Source: Latrodectus hesperus (taxonomy: Eukaryota; Arthropoda; Arachnida; Araneae; Theridiidae). From it: 64,000 nt of DNA. The notes below the pieces were generated by a model. It was given only the letters and a program-made list of their open reading frames with translations, did not search any database and was not told where the DNA came from. The stretch is from positions 94,984,043 to 95,048,042 of the forward strand of contig CM075853.1 in assembly GCA_037975125.1 (NCBI GenBank), given 5' to 3'. Position 1 is the first letter of the stretch. Every line of letters starts with the position of its first letter. The position numbers were made by a program, and so were the translations under genes. Below are positions 1 to 12,660 of this stretch, one piece after another.

Positions 1-130
1 TACATTTTTGTTAATTTACCATCTATATAAATTAGTTTTAACTTTAAACTATATTACGCTTGCTTATTTAATAAGCCCACAAAGAAAAGACAAAATTAAC
101 AAAGGGTTTCAAAAATAAAATAAATACACA

Positions 131-167
131 AAAAAACCCATCCGTTATAGCCACGGATGGGTTTTTT
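131..167. repeat. Perfect 14-bp hairpin with A-run and T-run edges
   Basis: The arms AAAAAACCCATCCG (131-144) and CGGATGGGTTTTTT (154-167) are exact reverse complements around a 9-base loop. A GC core flanked by A and T runs looks like a bidirectional intrinsic terminator of bacteria, but the surroundings are ordinary AT-rich eukaryotic DNA with no bacterial gene nearby. Read as a fold-back repeat; function unknown. Confidence 0.85.
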
Positions 168-459
168 GCCACATATTTTTTTTCATTTTTTATATAATGT
201 ATTTAGTGTGGCAAGTAAATAAATTATTTATTTATTCGTATACGTCACAAGAATCTCCCACCTAAATTGGCGGGTTCACACAGATTGCCCTTGGCGCACA
301 TTAATGTCCTTTTTATTCTCATTAGGCGTCGATAGGTTTTTCCCCACATTTCTGACTAATCTCTTTTGATTTGTTCCATCAGAAAGCTCTGCAGTGGTTT
401 TCCAACTTCTTTTATCATAATTAATCTTTTTTCTTTCGAAAGGAAATAGATAATTAGAA
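168..459. other. No gene recognised
   Basis: AT-rich sequence. One short minus-strand frame is open here, but it has no recognisable motif and no splice context, so it is not called. Confidence 0.5.
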
Positions 460-1080
460 ACCAAGCTCATTGTTCTAAATTTTAGTATCTATGATTACAA
501 TGATTGTTCTTTTAAACGAACTTAAGAAATGAGTGTATCAATTTTTTTAAGGTGATCAAAAATGGAAAACTTAAGCAAAAAAAGAACTTATTATTCTAAA
601 ATTTATTGTCTACGATTATTATGAATTTTTTCAAGTATCATGAGAAGAGGATATAAATTTTTTTGAACAAGACCTTGAGTTGATGGTTCTGAAACTTAAA
701 AAATATTATGATTGCTTTCTTAAATAATCATAAGTTCTTAAACATGTGTTCAAACATTAAAATTTAAGCCAGGTCCAGATTTTATTGTTTTTAAAAAATA
801 TTATCTATTATTGATATTGTTTTTTTAAAAAAATCATGAAAACTAAGTATTTAAATTTTCAAATTTAAACCGGATCCGAATGTTACTGTTCTAAAAAACT
901 ACAATTATTTATTGCGAGTTTCCAAAAGACGAGTAATATAAAATCTGCATATTTTTAAATTCATATTAAAAAGTTAGGTCTAAATTTCTTTACGTTTTAA
1001 AAATTATTATCAACTATGCTTGTGCTTTTTATATAAATGATTATATAAAAATAGGTTAAAAATACGGTTTTTATGTTATG
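460..1080. repeat. Degenerate ~100-bp tandem array
   Basis: Similar blocks recur about every 100 bases. Variants of 'ccaggtccagattttattg' start near 770, 870 and 971, each followed by an AT-rich 'ttattatctatgattg'-like stretch. The units are strongly diverged and the edges are uncertain. Seen by eye only. Confidence 0.4.
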
Positions 1081-4000
1081 AAAAAAATTTATGAGAAATT
1101 AGAATTTAAAAACTCAACAGTTGTAAACAAATTTTCAAATCTTCAAGCTCAAATTAGGATCAAAGTTTATGCTTCTAATACGATTATAATTTATACTTCT
1201 GAAAATAAATGAGAATAGAATGTTTTAAATTTGTATGTAAAAGTTAATACTCAAAAATTGTAGGGTAAATCAGATCTAATAGTTTTATACATTTGAATTT
1301 GCAAAAATGCAATTAAATCTTCTAAAGGTAATTTAATATTTTTGAATCTAAAATATATTTCTTTATTGAATTTTATAATTACAAATTGACATCATACAAC
1401 GGATGACCTATTACTAAAAGTTGAAAGAATTATTAATATTTATCGCTTACTATTACCTTACACGACATATTTTTAATAAAAATTATAATAAGTATTCACG
1501 GGTCTTATGACAGAAAAACTGAAACATTTTTATTCATTCAGCCCGATATGCCTGCAATAAATAAGAACACGACAGCAATCTTTTGTGGTCCGAACTCATT
1601 CCAAAAAGAGATGTCCAACCAATAAGTTATGATAAACACCCATAATCATTTGCATAAAATTTAATTGAAATTGATTCTGTTAATTATTCAGAACCATAAG
1701 ATTTCAAGTAATCAAAAGGGAAGTTAAATAATAATTTGGCGTCTCTTTGATAATTTGATATCTTATCAAGTTAGTGATACGATCTTCTTTGATGAAAATG
1801 TTGAAATGAATGAATACATTGAAACCTTTAATTTATGAAACTATTAAAGACATTTATAACTTCAAAAAATGACCAAATTCTTACATAAATTAAATTGTTC
1901 GAATTTGTGTTCATAAAATGGAAAATACAGTTGTCTATTGCTTTATCAGGTTTTAATTAAATAAATTTCTGGATACCATACTTTAATAGTACCATACTTT
2001 TCGTGATGTAGTTTGTGTATATACTTTTGAAGCAATATAAAGTGCTTAAATTACAATTACTATGACAGTATATCACATACTGGCCACAGTGGCTGTGTAA
2101 AAGAAACCACATTTTCTTAATGGGTTCTTGGGAATGAAATTCGTTCTTAGCTAGATTAAACTAAAGATAGATAAGAGATATTTATTTTCGACAAGCACTT
2201 TTACTATAAGTTGTACTATGAGTTTTCTAGATTTTTTTCCACTTAAGTTGCATGAAGGTGTGTGATCTATAATTTATGGGAAATCCTCTTGAAAATCTAA
2301 AAACTCAGGATGATCAAGAGATTCGCAATAGCTATCATTTATGATGCTTCTTACTTTACACGGTGTCACTTTAAACTATAGAAAAACAATTACGCTTTTA
2401 ATTGCAGTTTAAAATAAATTCTGAACTAGCAAAAGCTTCCGATTTCAACTGTAAGCATCTAAGCAAATTTGAATACTTGAAATGGTGTTCAGGAAAGCTT
2501 AATATCTTTATGAGTTTCAAAAGCAACTAAACTTTTTTTAATTTGAATTCATTAATAACCGTTCGAGGAAGAAATGCAGTTACGTAACTGGATAAGATCC
2601 AGGTGGGAAAAATGGCCGCAGTACAAAGTCAAGAATAAAATATTTTGTGCCTTCCGTGTAGGCGCGGTCTTTTTTCTTGTCAATTGAAGTTGATCTATAG
2701 TCTAGTGTCGACCACGCTCAATATCCAATGCAAATTTACCGGCTGATTATAATCAAGCATGTTAGAAATGTCAAGGCTCTGCAAACTGAGGCAATTAAGC
2801 GGGAAAGAAGTATTTTCTCAAGGACATATAGTCAACTGTAAAGATTAAAACGATGACACCATAGTGATTAATTAATATGTGCCTAATTATTAACATCTTG
2901 GGAAAAATTACAAAAGAAATAAATTGAATTTATATTGAATATGAAATTTTTCACACAGAAATATCTTACTCTATCAAGTTATATAGTACATTTTCATTAT
3001 TCAGATTTTCTATATCACAGGGGATTTTAAAATATCTCCATGTCTTGGTATTTTATAATTCATAAAATAAAGAGAAAATAAAAAAAAACATTTTGCATAA
3101 GACATACATAATTTTTTACGGTATAAAAGTTTCTATAAAGCACTTCTTTTGCAAATATCATCTTCATGTGCTATTTTATGAAAACTATTTCCATCTCCAA
3201 TATGAATGTTATTATATATAAGTGAGTATTTCTTGTTCACCTAATTCATTTATTTAACATAGCTGATCTCTTTTCTTCAGGGATGATTAACAGTAGAGAA
3301 CATGTAGCCTGAACCAGATAGGAAATTGACTAATATACTAATATTTTTCATATGAAGAAAACTCACGTATAAGGGTCCATTGATAAGGAACCCAAATCTT
3401 TTTGATTACATTTAAGCATTAATGTTTGTAATTCAAAATATACTTAATGAATTCTTAGCATCAAAATGGGTCAGATATTTTATAGATACTCTTTAAAATG
3501 TAATTTATTTGTGCCAATCTTTTATCTTTTGATTCTTGTTCAAAAAGATGAGGTAGTTGATTATGTTGAGCATCTTTGGTCGACAGAAACAGACATTCGG
3601 AAATGTATTTCAATGAAAGATCCTATCAATCCTATCTACTCTAACGTATAAAATGTGTTGCACTCTTTGCACATGACAAAGAAATTATGCATTTGATGGT
3701 ATATTGATTTGTGAAAAAAGCTCTGTCGTAATGCATTCAATGATGTAATAAGTTCAATGACGTGTTTTTTAACCAATAAAGAAGAATGTCTTTTTATATT
3801 TATTTGTAGTAAATTGTTTGAATATCACAAATTTCTTACTTCAATCTTACATTCTATAAAAATTTGTAGTAGCCTGAATAATTCTGAGTTTACACATTAA
3901 AAATAGTTTGTCTATATTTCTTTTTTAAATTAAAATTTCCCCTATTTTGTGGAAACTAACGAGATTGAAGGAGTACCTTCATTTTCCGTTCTGCAAAAGC

Positions 4001-4255
4001 TAATAACAAAAATAAGAAATAGCACCATATATGTAGCTAATCATATTGTTCGGTAAAATATGTGCCAAATTGATGCATGATTTGTATTTTTTCCTTGTAG
4101 TTCATTTATTTTAGAAAAAATTAGTAAATGTTCTTCGTTGTTAAATGCATCCTTTATTGCCAAGAATGATAATATAAAAAAAAAACTTTGGTGATGAGAT
4201 GAAACTCAAATGTTTACTTTAATTCACAATTCTCGTTAAATATGATATGGAACTC
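1081..4255. other. Non-coding DNA downstream of DUOXA exon
   Basis: No protein motif or RNA gene was recognised. If the DUOXA exon at 4258 is read correctly, this is the start of its next intron. I looked for the following DUOXA exon on the minus strand and did not find it, so it probably lies before position 1 of this window. Confidence 0.5.
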
Positions 4256-4257
4256 AC
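4256..4257 (-). other. Splice donor of DUOXA exon
   Basis: On the minus strand the exon ends ...AAAGAG and the intron begins GTGAGT, a strong donor. The junction falls after a complete codon (phase 0), at the Ile-Arg-Lys-Glu position that ends the first membrane segment. Confidence 0.85.
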
Positions 4258-4425
4258 CTCTTTTCGGATTCCTGGGAAAACGATGAGGAAGGCGATGAAG
4301 ATGGTGGAGAAGGAGACATAGATGAGTACGTTTCGGACGTCTTCAGTGGCAGGCGTCCGATTGGTGGACGAGTAAAGTGTTGGACCACCATCGCTTCGGA
4401 AAGCATCAAACCAGCCTTTTAGCAT
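4258..4425 (-). CDS. Dual oxidase maturation factor (DUOXA), first coding exon, partial
   Basis: DUOXA is a multi-pass membrane protein needed to bring dual oxidase (the H2O2-producing NADPH oxidase) out of the ER and to the cell surface. This exon encodes the first 56 residues. It contains the arthropod N-terminal signature KGWFDAFRSDGGPTLYS (residues 3-19), an Asn-Arg-Thr glycosylation sequon just after it, and a first transmembrane segment (about residues 31-50) ending in FPGIRKE. The start chosen is the ATG at 4423-4425, giving Met-Leu-Lys-Gly-Trp. The open frame runs upstream to the splice acceptor without another ATG, so the 39 bases before it are read as 5'UTR. The family is usually a few hundred residues long, so most of the gene lies outside this exon. 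No break is seen. Identification rests on recalled family sequence, not a search. Confidence 0.88.
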
Positions 4426-4464
4426 CTTCCTTTCTTCTTTTTCTTTTTCCAATGGACGCTTGGC
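4426..4464 (-). other. 5'UTR part of the DUOXA exon
   Basis: This lies between the splice acceptor and the ATG. It is purine-rich (GGAAAAAGAAAAAG-like) and in frame with the coding part, but has no ATG. A non-ATG start such as the TTG at 4450-4452 would extend the protein by nine residues; I see no reason to prefer it. Confidence 0.6.
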
Positions 4465-4466
4465 CT
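4465..4466 (-). other. Splice acceptor upstream of DUOXA start
   Basis: Minus strand reads TTTTTCTTTAACCATTTCAG followed by the exon. This is a pyrimidine-rich tract plus AG, so the start codon is not in the first exon and an upstream non-coding exon must exist. Confidence 0.75.
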
Positions 4467-6949
4467 GAAATGGTTAAAGAAAAAGAACATAAATCACATG
4501 CTACATTAAAAGAGTCAATACTCTTAATAACATACAACAAACATCTGCTACTGAGTATCCTTCCAAGAAAATAAGCTGAGCTGATGATATTGCATAGGCT
4601 GGATATATGAATATAAAAAAGTGGTTTATATAAATGTATAGAATTTTGAATATAGTGGAGAGATTTATAAGGATTTAAGAAATTGAAATAACTGATTGCT
4701 CTAAATAATGATCAAAATGATATTCGTATTGAAATCGAAATACGAAGGGAAGCAAGAAACCTCTCTTTTTTCCTATAGTTATAAAGCTGCTAAGACTATT
4801 CTACAAGTAGGAAGCTAAAGATTATTTTAGCTACAGCTATCGTTGGACCTTTGTTTTACATAGTTCTGAGACATTGACTCTGAGAAAAATAGGCAAATTA
4901 CTGGGAATATTGTAGAGAAAGTTGATAAGAAATTTTTGCGGAGAGGTATGCAAAAAAACAATAAAATGAATCACCACAAATATAGAAATCTGGAACAAGG
5001 AATCAGAAATAGTCACGGAGATAAAATGAAAATGCAACGACTTGCTCATGTTGAGAAAACGAAATCAGTAGAACAATTAGAAGATATCTTAACCTTTGGA
5101 GTCAAGGCCCAGAAAAAACTGTGAGTTAGAAGATAAAAAATAATCTGTAGAGTACACTGGAAGAGATTTGGACTTTCTATTTGGAAACTAAAGACAACTT
5201 TATAATCTTAAGGAGGAGAAAAAGGCCTTAGAAGAGTTTAACGTTCTATAAGAGTTGTAATACCAATGTTGGGTGAAGATTGTATTCGAGAAAATATTAT
5301 TAGGACCAAAACTTAGAATTTGTCACTGTTATTTCACTCAAACAAAGTTCTTATTGACAGTTTTTGATGAAAATTTTTATCATTAAAAAAAAAAATTGCT
5401 GTATTATTTATGATTACAAATATTCTCTTTACGATAGTATTTTTAGTATTACTTGGTATTGACGATATTTTTTGTAAAAACAATAATGAGAAAATAATCA
5501 CCATCAATTATCATTTTCTTTATTATTAAAATAAAGATGCAAATAATATCGTTAAAACTTAAACCAAAATTCAAATTCTAAAATTCCTTAAAACTTGGTA
5601 TTTTTTGGGATTTATTTTAAGTACAATATGAATTCCGTGTAATTAAAATAATTGGGACAAATATTTGTCATCATTTCTCTTTCATCCTTATCATAATGGT
5701 AATTAGTTGTGTTCCTTTTATTAAAAGATTCAGAGTCTTATCGCAATAACTCTTAAAGATTGTGCGGTACCCAGGTAGGAAAAGAGTACTCTCGTTACTG
5801 AGAGTCAGTTGGTTTGATATTTGACCCACAGTCAAAAACTATCGTATTGAGATTACCTGTACGGGATTATTTTTTTACACGGTGCTTGTGTAGCTTTGGA
5901 TAGGGAAAATCTGGTTTGGTGTGTTTAATACTAAACGGTTTCTTTTTTCACACTAGGTTAATTAAACCAAGTTGATTCTGCACCATTATAAACAACCACG
6001 TACAAGCTGGGAATCAAGCTTACAAACTAATGGAACCAAGGGCCAAAGTTTTAACCATTAAGGATTTAGTTTAGGTTGAGTGGGGAAGAAGTCATCAGCT
6101 AAGATTCAGAACTCAACGTTTTGGTAGTTCAAAATTTACGATGGTTGGTTATACTTAACTGCTTTGATCAGTAGAAATAGTCATCCGAAAAGAAAACACA
6201 ATAAACTATCTAATTATTTGAAAATAATTAAAATATAGGCTAGATAACAATTTATAAAAATTGTTTGATTTTCGTTGTTCACATATTTAAATATGTACCT
6301 CACTAATTCATAATTTTCAAAACATTTTCTTTTCTCAATGTGAAATACCGTTACATAGTAATGTCTTTTCATGCTATCATTAAACTACTAATTAGGATAA
6401 AGTGAAAAATAATTAAAAGAAATGAGCTATTTTCAAATTATATTTTGCTAATTCAAATAAAAATTTATGAAAAATCTTATCTACTACCTTTAATTTAGTT
6501 TTCAAACATTTTTATGTGATCTAATCTTGAATTTTTTTGTTTAATGCTAGTTTCTTGCATTTCATTTTATAAATTTATGCTTTTATAGTACATAAATATG
6601 GAATTTCCAATAAACAGTGTTCAGTTAAAAAAATCCGGCATTCATTTAAATGTAGTGATAAATTATTCTTAACTACAAAAAGTATTTAAAACCTTAATGT
6701 ATGACGCGCGCGTTCAGTTGAAATCATACAAATCAAAGTATATGATATTCAGTGGAAATTATGTGGAAAAAGGATATATATAGTAATTTTAACATTTTTA
6801 ATTCCTATTTTGCCTTGGAGCTGTGATTTAGATTTACGTCAAAGAATAAATTATAGACCGAATTAAAGGATTATATAAAAAAGGAACTTTAAGAATTGTT
6901 TTGAATATGCTTGAGAAAAAAAAATAGTTTCTGAAATCTGAAATTATAT
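4467..6949. other. Probable DUOXA intron, no gene recognised
   Basis: AT-rich DNA. Two overlapping short frames near 4837-5124 are open on opposite strands over a purine-rich stretch. Neither shows a motif. Confidence 0.5.
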
Positions 6950-7597
6950 AGAATAAAATAATTTTTTGTTTTATTTATTTATAGATATGACAAAATATTC
7001 GTTTATTTCAAAAGTCCATCTACTAGGTATTATTTATTTTTAATTAATGCATTATCATAGTAAGTGCATTTTATTACTCAACAAACATATGTAATAAGAC
7101 ATATGTTTTTCTAAAAAGAAATCTAATCGTAATAAGGTTAAAATCATACTTTTCTACAAAAATATTGCACAACCAAAACAAGTATTTTAACGAATTTTTT
7201 ATTAATAATCTTGAGTTTATTATATTATATTAATAATTTTATTAATAATCTTGAGAAAGAAACGAATATACTTCTCAAAAACTATTTTCGCAGAGTTAAC
7301 AGAATCAACATTGTGATTTACTTAAATAAGTGATGTTTAAAAAAGTATCCCTAATTAAGTGGTAAAACCAACTATTTCAACTAAAATCATTCATTAAAAG
7401 AAATATATAAGTTTCTCTAAATATTTTTCATTGAAAAATGAAATCAAAAGTATATTTTACTTAATTATAGGCTAGAAATAAAGGATTTATAAAATAGTAG
7501 ATTTAAGTAAATATATTTTACTGTGAGCAAACACAAATCTGATCCTGAGATAAAAGAAGCAATTACATTTTTTTAAAAATCTGTTATATATATTTGT

Positions 7598-7681
<84 letters not shown>

Positions 7682-9790
7682 CGTTTGCAGGAACAGATAT
7701 CAGACATATTTATGTCACTTAATATAAAAGACGCGTTTTCTGGAAGCCATATCATTTTATTAGGCGTAATATCCAAATTTCTGGGCATTTGTAATAAATA
7801 AATAAATCTCATTATATCATGTGTGTGATTACTTTAAGAATTGTTAAGTGGAGATAAGGCATTTTATAGAATAAGTATATATATCACTTAAAAAATAAGC
7901 CATCACACAAAAGGTTTTTATATATAAAAATCGAACTTATCTAAAAAATAATTGACTGAAAAAATATTTTGCATTGAAATGAATCCTAAAAAAAATAATA
8001 AATGGGTATCAGAGGAAAAAGATTTATTCAAAAATCATTTGCATAATAATTAATATAATAATAATTAATAAGTTGATATTAATAATTTATTATGAAGCAT
8101 ATATATTACTCATAAAAACAATGATATCTACATTATTTTCATTAAAGTTTACTTGAAGAATTATTGACTATAAATAACGAATTTGTGTCGTAAAAGATAA
8201 AAAAAAAATATACTATATACAAGTGCATCTCAAGAAGAAAAAACGAAAGAAGATTTTCGAAAAGCTTTGTTCCTAAAACAGCACCTTATTTTTTTTACCG
8301 TGGAATAAATAAATCTGTTTGGGAAATTAAATGATTTCTTGAAACTTTTCTTCCTCTTGAAGAATCAAATTTGCTTTATGAAAATTTGCCGCGAACAAAT
8401 ATTGTATGGGGCAAGAATATTACTCAGATAAAAGAACTAAATTCATTTCTTTTAACGAACACAATTTTCTTTATAATATTGGGTTTGTTTTGATAAGATA
8501 ATTCCTTAGAACAAATGACTTAATAAAAAACAAATATGGAAATAAATACATTTCCTTTTCATCAAAGTTCAGGTCATATCGAAATTTCTCTCAGTAAAAT
8601 AAAGAAATAAGCTGTTTATTTCCTTCACCACAATTAAGGTTTTATTTTAATAAATCATTAATGTAGAATAAAAATTTATCCACGTCATTTATTAATTAGC
8701 AAAAATTAATAAAAGAATGTATTTTCAAAAATTCGTGTTTTCAAGAAATAAAGTTTTTAAACAATTGAGTTGATGCAAAATTTATTTTAATAGCAGACAC
8801 ATACTTAAGGGAAAGAACATGTTTAATGTTAACGTCATCAAGACTTGCTGGAGAGTAAATGTTTCACTCAGAGAACTAAGCAAACAGATTTTTCTTGAGA
8901 CATTTTTGTATTCTCAACTGGATTAATTTAATCTAAAAATGACTTGCAGCGAACAAACATTCTGTTACGGAACAAATATTATCATTCAGAAAAGTAAACA
9001 AATATGTTTCTCTAAAATCCTTTCTTTTTACAATGTAATTAAGTTTTCTTATAAAAATTATCTGTTAAGAACAAATTTATTATTCATCGAAACAAATATG
9101 CTTCTTTATAATCTTTTTTCATTCCAAAGTTTATATTGAAAAATTGATTACAAAAGTATATCTAACCACAGAAAAATAAAAAAGATGTTATTGAGATAAT
9201 AGTTCATTCAAAACTCTTTAACCAAAATTATGCCCACATTATATTAATTCACTACGAGTAATATATTTAACCGATTATATTTCAACAGCTAAAATTAAAT
9301 ATAAATTGATCATATAAATATTTCCTTCAGAAAAAAAGCTGATCAAATAAACTTTTCATGAAAGCCATTCCTTAAGCAATATTTAATAAAAACACTAGGC
9401 AGAAGCAAATTTTTTATAATAAGACAAGTGAATTATTGAAAAATGTAACGCTTTACTTGAAAATTTTTCTGTTTGAATGAAATAGAATTTATGCTAGAGA
9501 ACTGTCTGCTAGGAATAAATTTTTTTACGCAGAAAATGCATATTTTGTGATTAATAGAGCAGAGATTAATATGAAAAATAATAACTAAAATGCCTTCCAA
9601 AGAGCCAATGATCAAAGATATAGTTTTACTAAAAAATATTTAATAGCTAAAAATAAATTATTTTTATAGTACAAATATTTCACTCACAGAAAAAAAATTA
9701 GCAAATATATTTTTTGCAAAAAACTTCTTATACTTCAACGGAATCGATATTATAAGCTACTTCAAAAAAATCGTCTGCCAGAAACAAAGG
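6950..9790. repeat. Very degenerate tandem array, ~100-115 bp period
   Basis: A block like 'gaacaaatatt..cattcagaaaa..aaacaaatatgtttct' recurs in decayed form, for example near 8391, 8507, 8968, 9063, 9316 and 9667. The spacing is irregular and (TA)n interrupts it at 7600. The left half is less certain than the right. By eye only. Confidence 0.35.
7600..7677. repeat. (TA)n microsatellite
   Basis: Uninterrupted TA dinucleotides for about 78 bases. A minus-strand frame of Ile-Tyr repeats across it is an artefact. Confidence 0.95.
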
Positions 9791-9839
9791 CCGTGTATGT
9801 AAACAAACACTACTCACGTGAGCGCAGAAAAGAGAGTTT

Positions 9840-9841
9840 AC
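9840..9841 (-). other. Splice donor of CpG-rich candidate exon
   Basis: Minus strand reads CTCACCAG then GTAAAC, a good donor match at the 3' edge of the CpG-rich block. Confidence 0.6.
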
Positions 9842-10235
9842 CTGGTGAGGGAGAGAGATGCTGATTCGATTCTCGAAGGGCGAAAGTGAGAAAGAAATGA
9901 ATGGCATCAGCGGATCGACGAACGGCGACTATAAACAGAAAAATCTCGTTTCTGACACACTTCCGCGACCTTCGCACACTTCGGGAAGGGGGTCAAGATC
10001 TCGCAGAAAGAGGGAAAGTGAGCATTGTGCTTCACTGCCCACAGAGGTCTCCTCTCTCGTGGCTATTGTGTCCAGCGCGTGCCTGCTGCCTACGTGAGGA
10101 GAAGACGTCGGACGCCCCTGGTGGGAAGCTTCTTCACAATGACTTTTATGAATATTGGAAGAGAACTTATTGATGAGCACCTGAGAGGCATCCGCGTAAT
10201 TGGCACCTCCAAAGAGGCACAAGGACGTAGGTGAT
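9842..10235 (-). promoter_or_regulatory. CpG-rich candidate promoter / non-coding first exon of DUOXA
   Basis: The block is clearly richer in G+C and CpG than its AT-rich surroundings, as expected of a promoter or first exon. Its minus-strand 3' edge is a splice donor (CAG|GTAAAC), and about 5.4 kb further along the same strand is the acceptor of the DUOXA coding exon. That order fits a 5'UTR exon spliced to it. Three overlapping frames are open across the block, as often happens in GC-rich DNA; none has a recognised motif, so it is treated as non-coding. Possible plus-strand donors also occur, so a bidirectional promoter cannot be excluded. The 5' end is not defined by sequence. Confidence 0.5.
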
Positions 10236-10393
10236 GTATGAACACAAAAGTGCGTGGTCCGCTTCTTAATCCCGCTCCATGAGATTCTTCACATATTTTA
10301 ACACAAATACTGATAGCAGTTTAAAAATCAAGAGAGATTTAAATAAAAATTCGAGATAAGATAATACATTCTGTGGGCATTCCTTTTTCTTAA

Positions 10394-10402
10394 CACACAC
10401 AC

Positions 10403-10456
<54 letters not shown>
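10394..10456. repeat. (AC)n-(AT)n compound microsatellite
   Basis: Short ACAC run passing into uninterrupted AT dinucleotides. Confidence 0.95.
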
Positions 10457-10460
<4 letters not shown>

Positions 10461-11277
10461 ACGTACGCAAAATTAAGAGTGAGAGTTAATGTATTCTAAA
10501 GAAACAAATATATTCTTAATGCATTAATAAGATAACACTTTAAATTACGGAAATAAAATCAAATATTATAATTAATAGAAAACACAAGATTATATAGTCA
10601 TTCCTTAAGCAATGTGAATAGCATAAGAAAGCATGCAATAGTATTTACATTTCTCATTATTTCCTTCGACATAACTGTTAAAAACCTGGAATCTTTTAAA
10701 AAAATATGTGAAACATTTCTAATGTCAAAAGAAATATTCACACCACAATATAAAATTAAACACCAAGTGTATAATAAAATATGTTTGGCGCAAAGCACAA
10801 AGTTGAATTAATCGTTACGTTTTTTTTATGTATTAGAAGAAATTCCACATTTTTCCTAATCTGAATTTAGGGAATAGAGCATTCCAACCCCATAAATCTC
10901 TTGGATCTTTCAGATTATTTATATGAGAATAATGAAATAATGGCTAAAATTATATTAAATTAATAAAGGAGATTTTAAACGAAATTAAAAAAGCAAAAAA
11001 CTTTTCTTAATAAGAAACACATCTGGGAACGAATATTTTGAATATTTATTGATGATTGTCACACATAAAAATAAAATTTAGAATAATAATTTTTTACTTA
11101 ATTGACAAAATTAATTAAGTTTTAATAAAAATAAAATATTTATAATTATATTGCAATATGAATTAAAACTATTAATTTATTTTATGTAATATAAATTGGT
11201 TATTTCCAATACTAATTTCAAGAATTTTTAACTAAGGAGAGATATTATATTTAACTAGATTTTCTCGCTCTATCTCT

Positions 11278-11279
<2 letters not shown>
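10457..11279. other. No gene recognised
   Basis: AT-rich DNA. Overlapping short frames on both strands near 10600-10810 mirror one another and show no motif. Confidence 0.5.

Positions 11280-11358
<79 letters not shown>
11280..11358. repeat. (TA)n microsatellite
   Basis: About 79 bases of TA dinucleotides after a short CT-rich stretch. Confidence 0.95.
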
Positions 11359-11359
<1 letters not shown>

Positions 11360-11706
11360 TCCCACACAAACATAATAGCACGAAATAGCTGACGGTGTGG
11401 TACCATTTGATTATATTATCTTGCTCTATTTTGTCACACTTTTAAACAAAAGGTTTAAATTTGCTTTCAATAAAAATTAAATTAGTAGGTAGTTTTGTCA
11501 ATCTCTTTAAAATTTTAAAACAAAATTGTTCATGTATAAAACGTTAACTAAAGGTTTTGTACAGTTGAATAAAAGAAAGACTTGAAGATATGATTTTTTA
11601 AATCAATTTTACGGCTATAAAATTTCGGGTTTCGAGAACTTTTCTATTTCTTGCCCCTTAAAACTAAGTACTTTCAGGTGAAGCATCTAATTTTAGAATT
11701 TCAATA

Positions 11707-11720
11707 TTCAGGAATCTGAG
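11707..11720. repeat. Target-site duplication, left copy (SINE 1)
   Basis: TTCAGGAATCTGAG, repeated exactly at 11892-11905 on the other side of the SINE body. Confidence 0.9.
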
Positions 11721-11891
11721 TTTGTTTGTCGCTCAACGGTCATTTTTTGCACACGAGGTCTAATTAGACTGGGACCTGCAGTTTAAAGTGTGTTCCGAAC
11801 CGCTACAAACATCCATGCCCAAGGTGGGATTCGAACCCACGAACTGTTGAACCGTAAGCAAGAGCGCTAAGCATTCGGCTGCCAGCTCGGC
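11721..11891 (-). mobile_element. tRNA-derived SINE, copy 1
   Basis: On the minus strand this begins with a tRNA-like head. It has a box A-like TGGCAGCCGAATGC and a perfect T-arm GTGGG-TTCGAAT-CCCAC whose loop is a box B for RNA polymerase III. A ~95-base unique body follows, with a simple CAAACAAA-like tail. An exact 14-bp target duplication flanks it, as expected for insertion by LINE machinery. It landed inside the 92-bp tandem array. The three related copies here are 11721, 12395 and 14143. Confidence 0.88.
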
Positions 11892-11905
11892 TTCAGGAAT
11901 CTGAG
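11892..11905. repeat. Target-site duplication, right copy (SINE 1)
   Basis: Exact 14-base copy of 11707-11720. Confidence 0.9.
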
Positions 11906-12394
11906 AGGGATACATCTAATTCTTCTCTATTGAAAGTGGAAACGTCTTTTCATAGCAAGTCATGTGTTTTATAATTTCAAAATTTTGGAATTCATGTAAG
12001 ATATCTATAATTTTTGTTTCTCAACAGAGAAAACTGATTTTTAAGATCAAGCTACGTAATTTAGAAATACATGATTTTACCATCTTCTCTAATTTTAATC
12101 ATTAAAAAATAGAAATATTTTTCATTTATAGTCATCTGTTTTAGAATCTCTGGATTCAGGAATTTATGATTGGGATGTTCCTTACTTTAACCACACTTAG
12201 AGAAGAGGCTTTCTTGAGAAGCAAGACATATCTTATAGAAGCTCATAATTTAGGAATTTCATATGGATATTCCTAATTAGTGACTGAAAAATGAAAATGT
12301 TTTTTAGAGTAGGTCATCTGTTTTCAAATCTAGGGATTTTAGATTAATTTCAGATTTCTTCTATTTTAATCACTTAAAAAGGAAAGTTTTAGTA

Positions 12395-12532
12395 TGTTTA
12401 TTTGTCATTCAACGGTCATTTTTTGAACACGAGGGCTAATTAGACCGGCACCTACTGTTTAAAGTGGATAACGAACCACTACAGATATCCAAACCCAAGA
12501 GCTGTTACACCGAAATGCTAACCAACTCGGCG
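12395..12532 (-). mobile_element. tRNA-derived SINE, copy 2, internally deleted
   Basis: Shares the body 'ttcaacggtcattttttg.acacgag' and 'ctaattagac.gg.acct' with copy 1. It lacks most of the T-arm/box B part and is about 33 bases shorter. Same orientation and same host array as copy 1. Confidence 0.75.
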
Positions 12533-12660
12533 GAATTTCTTTGAGAGCGAACCATCTGTTCTAGATTATACACATTCATGAACTTGATTGGTATATTTCT
12601 GGATTTATCTATTTATAACATAAATTAAAAAAGGGAGCATTTTTTTCAAGACGAATTAAA

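Larger units (their letters stand above)
11640..12660. repeat. Degenerate ~92-bp tandem array hosting two SINEs
   Basis: A block like 'gtcatctgttttagaatct..ggattcaggaattt' recurs near 11681, 11961, 12132, 12222, 12317 and 12549. When the two SINE insertions are subtracted, most spacings fall near 90-95 bases, which supports one old tandem array. Confidence 0.55.

Noticed and set aside
2560..2720. Next DUOXA exon on the minus strand
   Set aside because: A short open frame exists but does not match the conserved second membrane region of DUOXA and has no clear splice sites.
7573..7812. Open frames of Ile-Tyr repeats across the (TA)n tracts (also near 21145, 50794, 57163, 58664 and 58825)
   Set aside because: They are only translations of TA dinucleotides; no signal supports a protein.
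9858..10234. Four overlapping open frames at the 10-kb CpG-rich block
   Set aside because: Mutually overlapping frames with low-complexity Arg/Ser content and no motif; better read as a non-coding first exon or promoter.
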